7,528 nucleotides of DNA, taken from positions 1 through 7,528 of the forward strand of contig DAIDJT010000128.1 of NCBI GenBank assembly GCA_027451265.1, read 5' to 3'. Source of the stretch: Bacteroidales bacterium. Its GTDB lineage: Bacteria > Bacteroidota > Bacteroidia > Bacteroidales > VadinHA17. Positions within the stretch are counted from its first letter, which is position 1; every line of letters begins with the position of its first letter. The notes under the pieces are model-generated. The model saw only the letters and a program-made list of their open reading frames with translations, did no database searches and had not been told where the DNA came from. Positions 1 through 6,194 of this stretch are shown piece after piece. The position numbers and the translations under genes were made by a program.

Positions 1-359
1 GGCGCTGACAGAGTTTCGTTTGACGTTAGTGCCAGGGGCATGAAATCAGTGCCGGGTAAAAATGAATTTCCGTTTGCTGAAAGCTTGTTGTCCGGTCCGG
101 CCACAGCCGCAACATTGACCCTGAAAGACTGAAGCCCTGATCCCACGAACGGGACCGCCCCGGCTTTCTTAAATTCCTTCATTATAAACAGTGCCGCAAG
201 GGAGTCTCCCCCCGTTCCCGTCCCTCTTCCGGAAAACCGGTCGGAGGCAAGCTGCCCGGCAAGATAGCCAAGCTCATCGGTGGTAATAGCTGCCCTTTTG
301 CCCGTGCCGGCACATGAGGTGATGAATATGGCGGCACATATGATAAAAAATGTTTTCAT
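1..359 (-). CDS. M28-family metallopeptidase-like lipoprotein, N-terminal part (cut by left edge)
   Basis: The reading frame is open from an ATG at 359 to the window edge, giving 119 complete codons. The protein starts MKTFFIICAAIFITSC, a basic residue and hydrophobic stretch ending in a lipobox (I13-T-S-C16), so it should be lipidated on Cys16 and anchored in the cell envelope. After the signal come 'DELGYLAGQLASDRFSGRG' (about residues 28-46), then 'GTGGDSLAALFIMKEFKKAG', and later 'DFMPLALTSNETL'. This order matches the N-terminal region of M28 (aminopeptidase Y/S-like) zinc peptidases, where a 'LASD.l.GR.tGt.gd..Aa.yi...f...G' block precedes the catalytic domain. The zinc ligands lie beyond the edge, so catalytic competence cannot be judged. 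A TAnnTTTG promoter box lies 20 bp upstream of the ATG, and a terminator separates it from rocD, so it is probably transcribed on its own. Lipoprotein call firm, M28 call good but based on the N-terminal segment only. Confidence 0.75.
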   Translation of the reverse strand, partial: MKTFFIICAAIFITSCAGTGKRAAITTDELGYLAGQLASDRFSGRGTGTGGDSLAALFIMKEFKKAGAVPFVGSGLQSFRVNVAAVAGPDNKLSANGNSFLPGTDFMPLALTSNETLSA

Positions 360-379
360 AATCACAGTTATCGTGCCGA

Positions 380-387
380 CAAAAATA
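380..387 (-). promoter_or_regulatory. Bacteroidota -7 promoter box (TATTTTTG) for the peptidase gene
   Basis: On the minus strand TATTTTTG is a perfect match to the Bacteroidota -7 consensus TAnnTTTG. It ends 20 bp before the ATG at 359 and lies downstream of the terminator at 451-499. A TTG lies upstream but only about 15 bp away, shorter than the usual spacing, so the -33 element is weak. Confidence 0.45.
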
Positions 388-450
388 ACAATCTTTTAAT
401 ACCAAGTGTGTGTGATATATGCAATGAGGGGATTGCATAAAGAAGCCTGC

Positions 451-499
451 AAAAAATGAAGTCTGCCGGGAAGGTGCTGATGTCACCCGCCCGGCAGAC
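451..499 (-). terminator. Rho-independent terminator at the end of the rocD transcript
   Basis: A perfect 10-bp inverted repeat pairs 461-470 (GTCTGCCGGG) with 490-499 (CCCGGCAGAC). Inside it a further 4-bp stem (GGTG 473-476 with CACC 484-487) closes a 7-nt loop, with a 2x2 internal loop between the stems. Read on the minus strand the hairpin is followed by TTCATTTTTT (460-451), a U-run as expected for intrinsic termination. The plus strand side has no comparable T-run, so it acts on the minus strand, ending transcription from rocD before the peptidase gene. Confidence 0.75.
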
Positions 500-584
500 C
501 GATATTTACTACAGTCTTTATTGCACTAAAGTGAGTTGTTTCCGGAAGGGTCAGTTGTGCGGCCAACTACCTGAAAAACAGCAA

Positions 585-647
585 CCGATAACAGACAACC
601 GATAACAGACAACCGATAACCGATAACCGATAACTAACAACTAACAA
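585..647. repeat. Tandem array of nine 7-bp units
   Basis: Nine consecutive heptamers run in perfect 7-bp phase. In order they are CCGATAA, CAGACAA, CCGATAA, CAGACAA, CCGATAA three times, then CTAACAA twice, and all fit C-N-R-A-Y-A-A. The unit before (578-584, ACAGCAA) is a partial match and the array ends at 648. It starts 7 bp beyond the rocD stop codon, so it lies in the 3' untranslated part of the rocD transcript and before its terminator. The 7-bp period is not codon-sized; a minus-strand open frame through it is an artefact. Short heptameric arrays are known from intergenic DNA of other bacteria such as cyanobacteria, but its function here is unknown. Confidence 0.85.
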
Positions 648-654
648 CCTATTC

Positions 655-1866
655 TCAGGCGAACTGCAGGATAGCTTTCTTAATGAGTGAGATGGCGTCA
701 CGCAGCTGCTCCTCGGTAATGACAAGGGGAGGAGCGAAGCGGATGATGTGACCGTGGGTCGGTTTGGCGAGGACACCGAGCTCCTTCATTGCCAGGCATA
801 CATCCCATGCCTCCTTGCCGTTCTTTGGCCTGATTACGATGGCATTGAGCAGGCCCTTTCCGCGTACCAGTTCAATCATGTCTGACTTTAAAGCTCTCAT
901 CTCATCACGGAATATTTTTCCGAGTTTTTCGGCTTTTTCGGCAAGCTTTTCATCCCTGATAACCTCAAGTGCTGCAATTCCCACCTTGCAGGCCAGCGGG
1001 TTGCCGCCGAAGGTTGAGCCGTGCTCGCCCGGCTTGATTGTCATCATGATCTCATCGTCAGCCAGAACTGCTGATACAGGCAACACACCTCCGGAGAGCG
1101 CTTTGCCAAGTATAAGGATGTCAGGTCTCACTCCCTCATGATCACATGCCAGGAGCTTGCCGGTACGGGCTATGCCTGTCTGAACCTCATCTGCAATGAA
1201 GAGCACATTATGCTTCCTGCAGAGGTCATATGCCTTTTTGATGTACCCTTCGTCCGGCACGAATACCCCTGCTTCGCCCTGGATTGGCTCAACCAGGAAG
1301 CCAGCCACATCCGGATCAGAAAGTGCCTCCTCAAGAGCGGAAATGTTGTTGTAGGGGATGGTGATGAATCCGGGGGTGAACGGACCGTAATCCTTCCTGG
1401 CATCAGGATCGGTCGACATCGAAACGATTGTGATTGTGCGTCCGTGGAAGTTGCCTTCGCAGACGATTATCTTCGCCTGGTTCTCCTTTATACCTTTCAC
1501 GAGGTATGCCCATTTGCGGCAGAGCTTCAGCGCTGTCTCATCGCCCTCGGCGCCTGAATTCATCGGCAGCACTTTGTCATAGCCGAAATACTTTGTTACA
1601 AATTCCTCATACTCTCCCAGTACTGAATTGAAGAATGCTCTTGATGTCAGGGTGAGCTTTGAGGCCTGTTCAGTCAGGGCACTGATGATTTTGGGGTGGC
1701 AGTGACCCTGGTTCACAGCCGAGTATGCCGAGAGAAAGTCATAGTAACGTTTCCCTTCCACGTCCCATACAAATGGTCCCTGGCCCCTGTCAAGCACTAC
1801 CGGCAGTGGATGGTAATTGTGTGCTCCGTACTTCTCTTCTCTTTCAATGTAATCATGAGGTTTCAT
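655..1866 (-). CDS. rocD: Ornithine aminotransferase (ornithine--oxo-acid transaminase)
   Basis: A 403-residue class III PLP-dependent aminotransferase. It moves the delta-amino group of L-ornithine to 2-oxoglutarate, giving glutamate semialdehyde (in equilibrium with pyrroline-5-carboxylate) and glutamate, and so links arginine/ornithine and proline metabolism in the cytoplasm. The PLP lysine is Lys255 in 'LGKALSGG', the ring-binding Asp is Asp226 in 'IADEVQTG', and 'HGSTFGGNPLACKV' (282-295) is the usual phosphate-side loop. Compared with the human enzyme as I recall it, the residues that mark an ornithine delta-aminotransferase are present at a constant offset of 37: Tyr18, Arg143, Glu198, Lys255 and Arg376 correspond to Tyr55, Arg180, Glu235, Lys292 and Arg413. 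This argues against acetylornithine or GABA aminotransferase. The ATG at 1866 fits the family N-terminus ('EREEKYGAHNYHPLP'). It lies downstream of trmD on the same strand with a 137-bp gap, and ends in the terminator at 451-499. Confidence 0.95.
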   Translation of the reverse strand: MKPHDYIEREEKYGAHNYHPLPVVLDRGQGPFVWDVEGKRYYDFLSAYSAVNQGHCHPKIISALTEQASKLTLTSRAFFNSVLGEYEEFVTKYFGYDKVLPMNSGAEGDETALKLCRKWAYLVKGIKENQAKIIVCEGNFHGRTITIVSMSTDPDARKDYGPFTPGFITIPYNNISALEEALSDPDVAGFLVEPIQGEAGVFVPDEGYIKKAYDLCRKHNVLFIADEVQTGIARTGKLLACDHEGVRPDILILGKALSGGVLPVSAVLADDEIMMTIKPGEHGSTFGGNPLACKVGIAALEVIRDEKLAEKAEKLGKIFRDEMRALKSDMIELVRGKGLLNAIVIRPKNGKEAWDVCLAMKELGVLAKPTHGHIIRFAPPLVITEEQLRDAISLIKKAILQFA

Positions 1867-1929
1867 AGCTCAGTATTTTATAGTTTCACTTTCAGTCAGA
1901 GGGAGGCAATAATACAAAGGTTTTTCGAC

Positions 1930-1960
1930 AAAAAGAAAGAGAGGAATCAGCTTTCTTCTT
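1930..1960 (-). terminator. Possible weak A/U-rich terminator hairpin between trmD and rocD
   Basis: On the minus strand AAGAAGAAAG (1960-1951) can pair with CTTTCTTTTT (1939-1930) over 10 bp with one G-U pair and an 11-nt loop. The 3' arm is itself U-rich. The stem is almost all A-U, so it is weak, and part of the pairing comes from the purine-rich trmD tail repeat. It could reduce read-through from trmD into rocD. Confidence 0.25.
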
Positions 1961-2045
1961 CGCCCGGGAAGTCCGGCCTCTTTTACCTGGAGAAAAGAGA
2001 AAATCAGCCCTCTTCTTCACCCAACAGATCCGGCCGCTTATCCCT
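1945..2045 (-). repeat. Degenerate tandem duplication of the trmD 3' end
   Basis: Positions 1945-1988 and 2002-2045 align without gaps at an offset of 57 bp, with 33 of 44 bases identical by hand count. The right copy (2002-2045) contains the end of trmD and its stop; the left copy lies just downstream of it. Because 57 is 19 codons, the left copy stays in the trmD frame: it reads KRPDFPGEEES then TGA (1947-1949), against KRPDLLGEEEG then TGA in the real gene. Two in-frame stops (TGA 2004-2006, TAA 1983-1985) separate it from trmD, so it is not translated as part of the protein. It looks like an old slippage duplication that has since decayed. Confidence 0.7.
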
Positions 2046-2690
2046 TGTGATACGGAGAGACTCCTCGAAGCGCCATTTTTCGATCTCCGGGGTATTGCCA
2101 CCGATGAGAATATCAGGCACTTTCCAGCCCATGAACTCGGCCGGCCTTGTATACTGCGGCGGGGCCAGGAGCCCGTCCTGAAACGAGTCTGAGAGGGCTG
2201 ACTCAGCATCGGAGATGGCGCCAGGGAGGAGCCTCACGATGGCATCCGTTATGACTGCAGCCGGAAGCTCGCCGCCGGTGAGGACGTAATCTCCAATGGA
2301 TATCTCCCTGGTAATCAGATTGTCCCTGATTCGCTGGTCAATGCCTTTGTAATGACCTGCCAGAATAATTATGTTTTCCTTCATTGACAGCTCATTGGCA
2401 ACCGCCTGTGTGAACCGCGTACCGTCAGGGGAGGTGTAGATCACCTCATCATACTTTCTCTCCGATGTCAGATGGGTGATGCAATTGAAAACCGGCTCAA
2501 TCATCATCACCATTCCGGCACCGCCTCCAAAAGGATAGTCGTCAACACTCCGGTGCCTGTCATTGGAAAAGTCGCGCAGGTCAATAATATTGATTTCGGC
2601 GATACCCTTCTGGCGTGCCCTCCGTATTATTGATTCGTCGAACGGACTGCGCAGCAGCCCGGGAAGTACCGTTATTATATCAATTCGCAT
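2004..2690 (-). CDS. trmD: tRNA (guanine-N1-)-methyltransferase TrmD
   Basis: A 228-residue SPOUT-class methyltransferase that uses S-adenosylmethionine to make m1G37 next to the anticodon of tRNAs reading codons that start with C or G-rich pairs, preventing +1 frameshifting. It is normally essential and cytoplasmic. Family motifs appear in order: 'MRIDIITVLPGLL' at the start, 'DYPFGGGAGMVM' (51-62), 'GHYKGIDQR' (112-120), the trefoil-knot cofactor loop 'SIGDYVLTGGELPA' (131-144), 'DSFQDGLLAPPQYTRP' (168-183) with Asp168 at the position of the catalytic Asp169 of the E. coli enzyme, and 'GNTPEIEKWR' (198-207). Length is close to the usual 220-255. It is not beside rpsP, rimM or rplS as in E. 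coli. The start at 2690 fits the family N-terminus; no perfect TAnnTTTG lies upstream, only TAGATTTA at 2713-2706. The acidic tail (LLGEEEG) is duplicated just downstream. Confidence 0.97.
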   Translation of the reverse strand: MRIDIITVLPGLLRSPFDESIIRRARQKGIAEINIIDLRDFSNDRHRSVDDYPFGGGAGMVMMIEPVFNCITHLTSERKYDEVIYTSPDGTRFTQAVANELSMKENIIILAGHYKGIDQRIRDNLITREISIGDYVLTGGELPAAVITDAIVRLLPGAISDAESALSDSFQDGLLAPPQYTRPAEFMGWKVPDILIGGNTPEIEKWRFEESLRITRDKRPDLLGEEEG

Positions 2691-2727
2691 AAAAATCCCG
2701 TTTGGTAAATCTAATACAGTTTTTTTG

Positions 2728-2735
2728 TATATTTG
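2728..2735 (+). promoter_or_regulatory. Bacteroidota -7 promoter box (TATATTTG) for the DUF1508 gene
   Basis: TATATTTG is a perfect TAnnTTTG box, 41 bp before the ATG at 2777. A TTTG at 2701-2704 could be the -33 element, but the 23-bp spacing is at the long end. A small palindrome, CGAC-AA-GTCG (2740-2749), lies where transcription should start. The leader before the ATG is A/T-rich with no Shine-Dalgarno sequence. Confidence 0.5.
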
Positions 2736-2776
2736 AAAACGACAAGTCGAAATTAACCATTTAAAAAATTTAGAAC

Positions 2777-3112
2777 ATGGGAAAATTTGTTATCTCGAAG
2801 AGGAAGAACGGTGAGTTTCAATTCAATCTTCTTGCCGGCAATGGCCAGGTAATTCTTACCAGCGAGGGTTATGCATCAAAGCCTTCATGCATGAATGGCG
2901 TCAAATCAGTCATGAAGAATGCCGCTGATGTAAAGAGATTTGAGTCAAAGGTTGCCAAGAACGGGAAGTTCCATTTCAACCTCAAGGCTGGTAACGGCCA
3001 GGTGATAGGCAAGAGCGAGCTGTACGAATCAGAAACAAGCCGCGAAAACGGTATTGCCTCGGTGAAGAAGAACGCTCCCGGTGCAACAATTGATGACCAG
3101 ACCAAGGCTTAA
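2777..3112 (+). CDS. YegP-like protein with two DUF1508 (UPF0339) repeats
   Basis: A small basic protein of 111 residues made of two tandem copies of the DUF1508 domain. Residues 10-49 ('KNGEFQFNLLAGNGQVI' to 'SVMKNA') align without gaps to 61-100 ('KNGKFHFNLKAGNGQVI' to 'SVKKNA') with 26 of 40 identical, a period of 51 residues. The size and two-copy layout match E. coli YegP (about 110 residues). The family forms a small alpha/beta fold, and its biochemical role is not established; no catalytic residues or signal peptide are visible, so it should be cytoplasmic. It is transcribed alone from the promoter at 2728-2735, divergently from trmD, and runs tail to tail into the amidohydrolase gene with only 6 bp between stop codons. 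The fold assignment is firm; the function is unknown. Confidence 0.9.
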   Translation: MGKFVISKRKNGEFQFNLLAGNGQVILTSEGYASKPSCMNGVKSVMKNAADVKRFESKVAKNGKFHFNLKAGNGQVIGKSELYESETSRENGIASVKKNAPGATIDDQTKA

Positions 3113-3118
3113 TTACTG

Positions 3119-4801
3119 TTATCTTTCGTAGACGATTTTTCCGTCAACGATAGTATAATCTGCTTTAACTGACATAATCATCTTCTCAGGGGTATTGAAG
3201 ATATTTTCTGAGAGGATGGTTATGTCTGCAAGATACCCCTCCCTGATCATTCCTTTCCTGTCTTCCATGAACTGGGCATATGCTGCTCCCAGGGTGTAGT
3301 ATTCAATAGCTTTTTCCATCGTTATCTTCTCCATCGGGAACCACCCGTCGCCTTCTTCGCCTTTTCTGTCCTTGCGCGTCACGGATGCGTACAGACCCTC
3401 CATAGGGTTGAGAGGCTCCACTGAATAATCGGTTCCGAAGGCGAGTTTTGCCCCGCTGTCTGCGAGGCTCTTCCATGCATAAGCCCAGCGGCTTCTTTCG
3501 GTACCGATTCTTTTCTCGGCAAAACGCTTGTCAGTAATACAGTGCGTGGGCTGCATTGAAGGGATCACCCCCAGGGCTGCAAACCTCGGTATATCCTGTT
3601 CTGTAAGTATCTGGGCATGCTCGGAGCGGTGTCGGCTGTCACGCACGCCGTTGACCACGCGGGCTTTTTCATATGCATTGAGTATCCAGTTGTTGGCCTT
3701 CGGCCCGATGGCATGGATCCCTATCTGGAAACCCCTGCTGTCAGCGGCGAGTACGCGCGTCTCAAGTTCCTCATAGCTCATCTGCGGGAGACCGCTCTTG
3801 CCGGGCTCATCAGCAAAAGGCTCAAACATCATTGCGGTGGCTGAACCCAGCGTGCCGTCCATGAAATCCTTCAGGTAACCAAACCTTATCCATTCGCCCG
3901 ATGCCGGGTACTTCTGCCGGAGGGCTTCGTACCTGTCAAGCCTGGCCGGGTCAGCGGTGAGCTCACCTCCGATATCCAGCCGGCAGGTGAGTTTTCCTGC
4001 AGCCATAATTGAGTCATACATGTCAAAGTCAGCGCTGCCCGGTATCTGGATGCTTGTTATGCCATATCCTGCCGCCTGTTCCAGCGCCAGGAGATAGCCC
4101 CGCCACTCCCGTTCACGCTCCTCAGCGGCTGTCCGCTCCACCTTGACCGCACCGGTCCTTATAAGTGACATGGCACTCTCCTTCAGTATGCCTGTTGGCT
4201 CGCCTGTGACAGGGTCACGCATTATCTCGCCCCCGAACGGGTCAGGTGTTTTGCGGGTTATGCCTGACTGCTTCAGAACATAACTGTTCACCAGTGCGCT
4301 GTGGCCGTCAGTGCGGCGCAGCACCACAGGGTTATCCGGCGAAACGGCGTCAATAAGCTCCTTTGCCGGCCATTGGCGGGTGGTGAACATTTCATGCTCC
4401 CAGTGGCCGCCGTATATCAGCTGCCCCTTCTGTGACCGTTCAACCTGCTCAAGTACCTTCTGTGTTATGACAGCAGGGTCAGTGACGTACCTCAGTTCAA
4501 TGTAATCAGGGTCAACCGGACCGAAGTGGGCATGGGCATCATTGAACCCTGGCATGACGGTCCGCCCGGCCGCATCAATCATCTTCGTCGACTGCGGGTC
4601 AACATAACGGCTTATTTCTTTTTCTGTCCCAACCGCTACTATCCTGTTCCCCCTGACAGCTATGGCTTCAGCATGCGGACTGAGTGAATCAGCAGTAATA
4701 ACCACTCCGCCGGTGATGACCAGGTCAGCTTTCTCCGGTTGGCTGCATCCGGTGAAAGCCATGGATATAAACACCGCAATCATCAATATTCCCTGTTTCA
4801 T
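3119..4801 (-). CDS. YtcJ-type amidohydrolase (amidohydrolase family 3), lipoprotein
   Basis: A 560-residue metal-dependent hydrolase of the YtcJ/amidohydrolase-3 group (COG1574-like). I chose the ATG at 4801: it gives MKQGILMIAVFISMAFTGC, a lipoprotein signal with lipidated Cys19. An upstream ATG at 4846 would add 15 residues and bury the signal. Residues 20-80 form the small beta domain ('ADLVITGGVVITAD'), followed by the metal-binding HxH in 'GFNDAHAHF' (His90, His92). Other likely active-site positions are His167 in 'RRTDGH', Lys311 in 'LKDFMDGTLGS', His363 in 'GIHAIG', His395 in 'HRSEHAQ' and Asp458 in 'FGTDYS', which is the order expected for the family. The C-terminal 'GYLADITIL' and 'IVDGKIVYER' complete the beta domain. 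Family members cleave amide or related bonds (for example N-substituted formamide deformylase), but the substrate here cannot be read. Attachment to the envelope is unusual for a mostly cytoplasmic family. The gene is divergent from an MFS transporter. Confidence 0.9.
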   Translation of the reverse strand: MKQGILMIAVFISMAFTGCSQPEKADLVITGGVVITADSLSPHAEAIAVRGNRIVAVGTEKEISRYVDPQSTKMIDAAGRTVMPGFNDAHAHFGPVDPDYIELRYVTDPAVITQKVLEQVERSQKGQLIYGGHWEHEMFTTRQWPAKELIDAVSPDNPVVLRRTDGHSALVNSYVLKQSGITRKTPDPFGGEIMRDPVTGEPTGILKESAMSLIRTGAVKVERTAAEEREREWRGYLLALEQAAGYGITSIQIPGSADFDMYDSIMAAGKLTCRLDIGGELTADPARLDRYEALRQKYPASGEWIRFGYLKDFMDGTLGSATAMMFEPFADEPGKSGLPQMSYEELETRVLAADSRGFQIGIHAIGPKANNWILNAYEKARVVNGVRDSRHRSEHAQILTEQDIPRFAALGVIPSMQPTHCITDKRFAEKRIGTERSRWAYAWKSLADSGAKLAFGTDYSVEPLNPMEGLYASVTRKDRKGEEGDGWFPMEKITMEKAIEYYTLGAAYAQFMEDRKGMIREGYLADITILSENIFNTPEKMIMSVKADYTIVDGKIVYER

Positions 4802-4835
4802 AGCAACGATTTTAATAAAACCGATGCAAGATAAG

Positions 4836-4852
4836 AAAATAGGCACTATTTT
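4836..4852. promoter_or_regulatory. 17-bp palindrome in a divergent promoter region, possible operator
   Basis: AAAATAG-GCA-CTATTTT is a perfect 7-bp inverted repeat around a 3-bp centre. It lies in the 97-bp region (4802-4898) between the amidohydrolase and MFS starts. A 7-of-8 match to TAnnTTTG on the plus strand (TATTTTAG, 4847-4854) overlaps its right arm. A second, 6-bp inverted repeat, AGCAAC (4802-4807) with GTTGCT (4854-4859), surrounds it. It could be a site for a dimeric regulator of both genes, but no regulator gene is next to it, and A/T-rich palindromes also occur by chance. Confidence 0.3.
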
Positions 4853-4898
4853 AGTTGCTCATATAAACCTGTGAACATAAACTCCAATTTTTGATCGC

Positions 4899-6194
4899 AT
4901 GAAGAACAAGGTCATTCCACAAGGGTATCTGTATCCCAAAGGATATACAAATTATGTATTCATACTACTGTTTCTTCTTTACATGTTTGACTACATCGAC
5001 CGGGTTGTAGTCACATCGATGTTCATTCACATTGAGCAGGACCTTGGTATCACCCACACCCAGAGCGGTTTGCTTGTGTCGGCTGTATACTGGGCAATTG
5101 TGTTGCTCACCTTCCCGGTATCAATCCTTGTTGACCGCTGGAACCGGACCAAGACCATCGGGATAATGGCTGTCCTCTGGAGCATTGCAACGGCTCTCTG
5201 TGCACTTACAGGTAATTTTGTACAGCTGGTACTGACCAGGGCGTTGATCGGAATAGGTGAGGCAGGATACGCACCGGGAGGAAGCGCCGTTATCTCAGGT
5301 CTCTATCCTGAAGAGAAGAGATCAAAGATGATGGGTCTGTGGAATGCGTCCATACCGCTTGGAACTGCAATCGGTGTTCTCCTTGGGGGAATCATCGCCG
5401 CCAGGCTTGGATGGAAGCATGCATTCGGCCTGGTGGCACTTCCGGGACTGATAGTTGCCATTCTGTTTTTCTTTGTCAAGGACTACAAGACTGTCGATCT
5501 TTCATTTACAAACAGCAATAACGAGAAGGTCAGAATGAAGAAAGCTGACATGGCCCGGGAGTTCCTTTCAAGACCTTCACTCATTTTTACGTACTTCGGT
5601 TTTGCTGCAGTTGTCTTCGTTACAACCTCCCTTATCACCTGGCTCTCAACCTATTTCCATGCTACGCGCGGTCTGTCGTCGGAAAAAGCCGGATCCATGG
5701 CCAGCGTGGTCATGGTGCTGGCTATAGTGGGAGCTCCCCTGGGAGGCATAATCACTGACCGCTGGCGCAAATCAAACATCCGGGCCCGTCTGCTCTTCCC
5801 GACAATCACGTCCCTGCTCGCCGCTCTCTTCCTGCTAATTGCACTCTGGCTGACCAGCGGGACGCTGCAATACGTATTCTTCCTGTTGATGGGCGTCACG
5901 GTGACTGCCTTCGTTCCTGCTGCCGCAGCTGTCACTCAGGACGTAATCCATGCCGGGATGAGGGCCATGTCATATGCCGTGGCGGTTGTGGTACAGAACC
6001 TTCTCGGCGCATCCACGGCACCCCTGGTAATAGGCCGGCTTTACGACCTGTATGATATCAAGACGGCCATGGCGATTCTTCCGTTCATGCTTCTCCTTGG
6101 CGCAATACTCTTTTATGCCGGATCACGTTATTATGTGAAAGATCTGGACAAAACAGCCAAAATAAAGCTGGAAGCCGAAAGGGTGATAGGATAA
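4899..6194 (+). CDS. Spinster-like major facilitator superfamily transporter
   Basis: A 431-residue inner-membrane carrier with about 12 hydrophobic segments (roughly 18-40, 55-78, 86-104, 108-130, 148-170, 174-193, 227-252, 266-286, 298-318, 323-345, 358-379 and 389-409) and a charged loop between the halves (194-226). TM1 carries 'FDYIDRVVV' (Asp31, Asp34, Arg35), the loop after TM2 has the MFS motif A 'VDRWNRTKTIG', TM4 has 'RALIGIGEAGYAPGG', and the second half repeats the loop motif as 'TDRWRKSNIR'. This set is typical of the spinster-like branch, whose bacterial members include transporters for organic anions or unknown solutes; the eukaryotic members move lipids such as sphingosine-1-phosphate and lysophospholipids. 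The substrate is unknown. It is divergent from the lipoprotein amidohydrolase, which suggests that it handles a substrate or product of that enzyme. No Shine-Dalgarno is seen, and no convincing terminator follows. Confidence 0.9.
   Translation: MKNKVIPQGYLYPKGYTNYVFILLFLLYMFDYIDRVVVTSMFIHIEQDLGITHTQSGLLVSAVYWAIVLLTFPVSILVDRWNRTKTIGIMAVLWSIATALCALTGNFVQLVLTRALIGIGEAGYAPGGSAVISGLYPEEKRSKMMGLWNASIPLGTAIGVLLGGIIAARLGWKHAFGLVALPGLIVAILFFFVKDYKTVDLSFTNSNNEKVRMKKADMAREFLSRPSLIFTYFGFAAVVFVTTSLITWLSTYFHATRGLSSEKAGSMASVVMVLAIVGAPLGGIITDRWRKSNIRARLLFPTITSLLAALFLLIALWLTSGTLQYVFFLLMGVTVTAFVPAAAAVTQDVIHAGMRAMSYAVAVVVQNLLGASTAPLVIGRLYDLYDIKTAMAILPFMLLLGAILFYAGSRYYVKDLDKTAKIKLEAERVIG

Larger units (their letters stand above)
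360..654. other. Gene-free stretch between the peptidase gene and rocD
   Basis: These 295 bp contain no credible gene. From right to left on the transcribed (minus) strand they hold the heptamer array next to the rocD stop, a weak imperfect hairpin near 549-571, the strong terminator at 451-499, and the peptidase promoter box at 380-387. Two short minus-strand open frames in this area lack a start signal and overlap the terminator or the repeats. Confidence 0.8.

Noticed and set aside
274..486. Minus-strand open frame of 70 codons
   Set aside because: It starts inside the terminator hairpin and overlaps the start of the peptidase lipoprotein in another frame. Its sequence is His/Cys-rich with no family resemblance.
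549..647. Integron attC-like or CRISPR-like arrangement suggested by GTTAGTT-type repeats and a hairpin
   Set aside because: The units are contiguous heptamers without spacers, no integrase or cas gene is near, and the hairpin at 549-571 is short and imperfect.
567..776. Minus-strand open frame of 69 codons across the heptamer array
   Set aside because: It overlaps rocD out of frame, and its C-terminal half is a translation of the 7-bp repeats, giving a low-complexity hydrophobic string. There is no start signal.
1907..1914. TATTATTG on the minus strand as a rocD promoter
   Set aside because: It matches TAnnTTTG at all but one fixed position, and the nearest TTG is only about 14 bp upstream, below the accepted spacing.
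1892..2209. Minus-strand open frame of 105 codons overlapping the trmD 3' end
   Set aside because: It lies in another frame of trmD and spans the tail duplication, which explains its apparent KKRAD/KKKAD repeat. TrmD itself is unambiguous.
4802..4846. Upstream ATG at 4846 as the amidohydrolase start
   Set aside because: It would place 15 residues before the lipoprotein signal. The ATG at 4801 gives a standard signal with the Cys at position 19.
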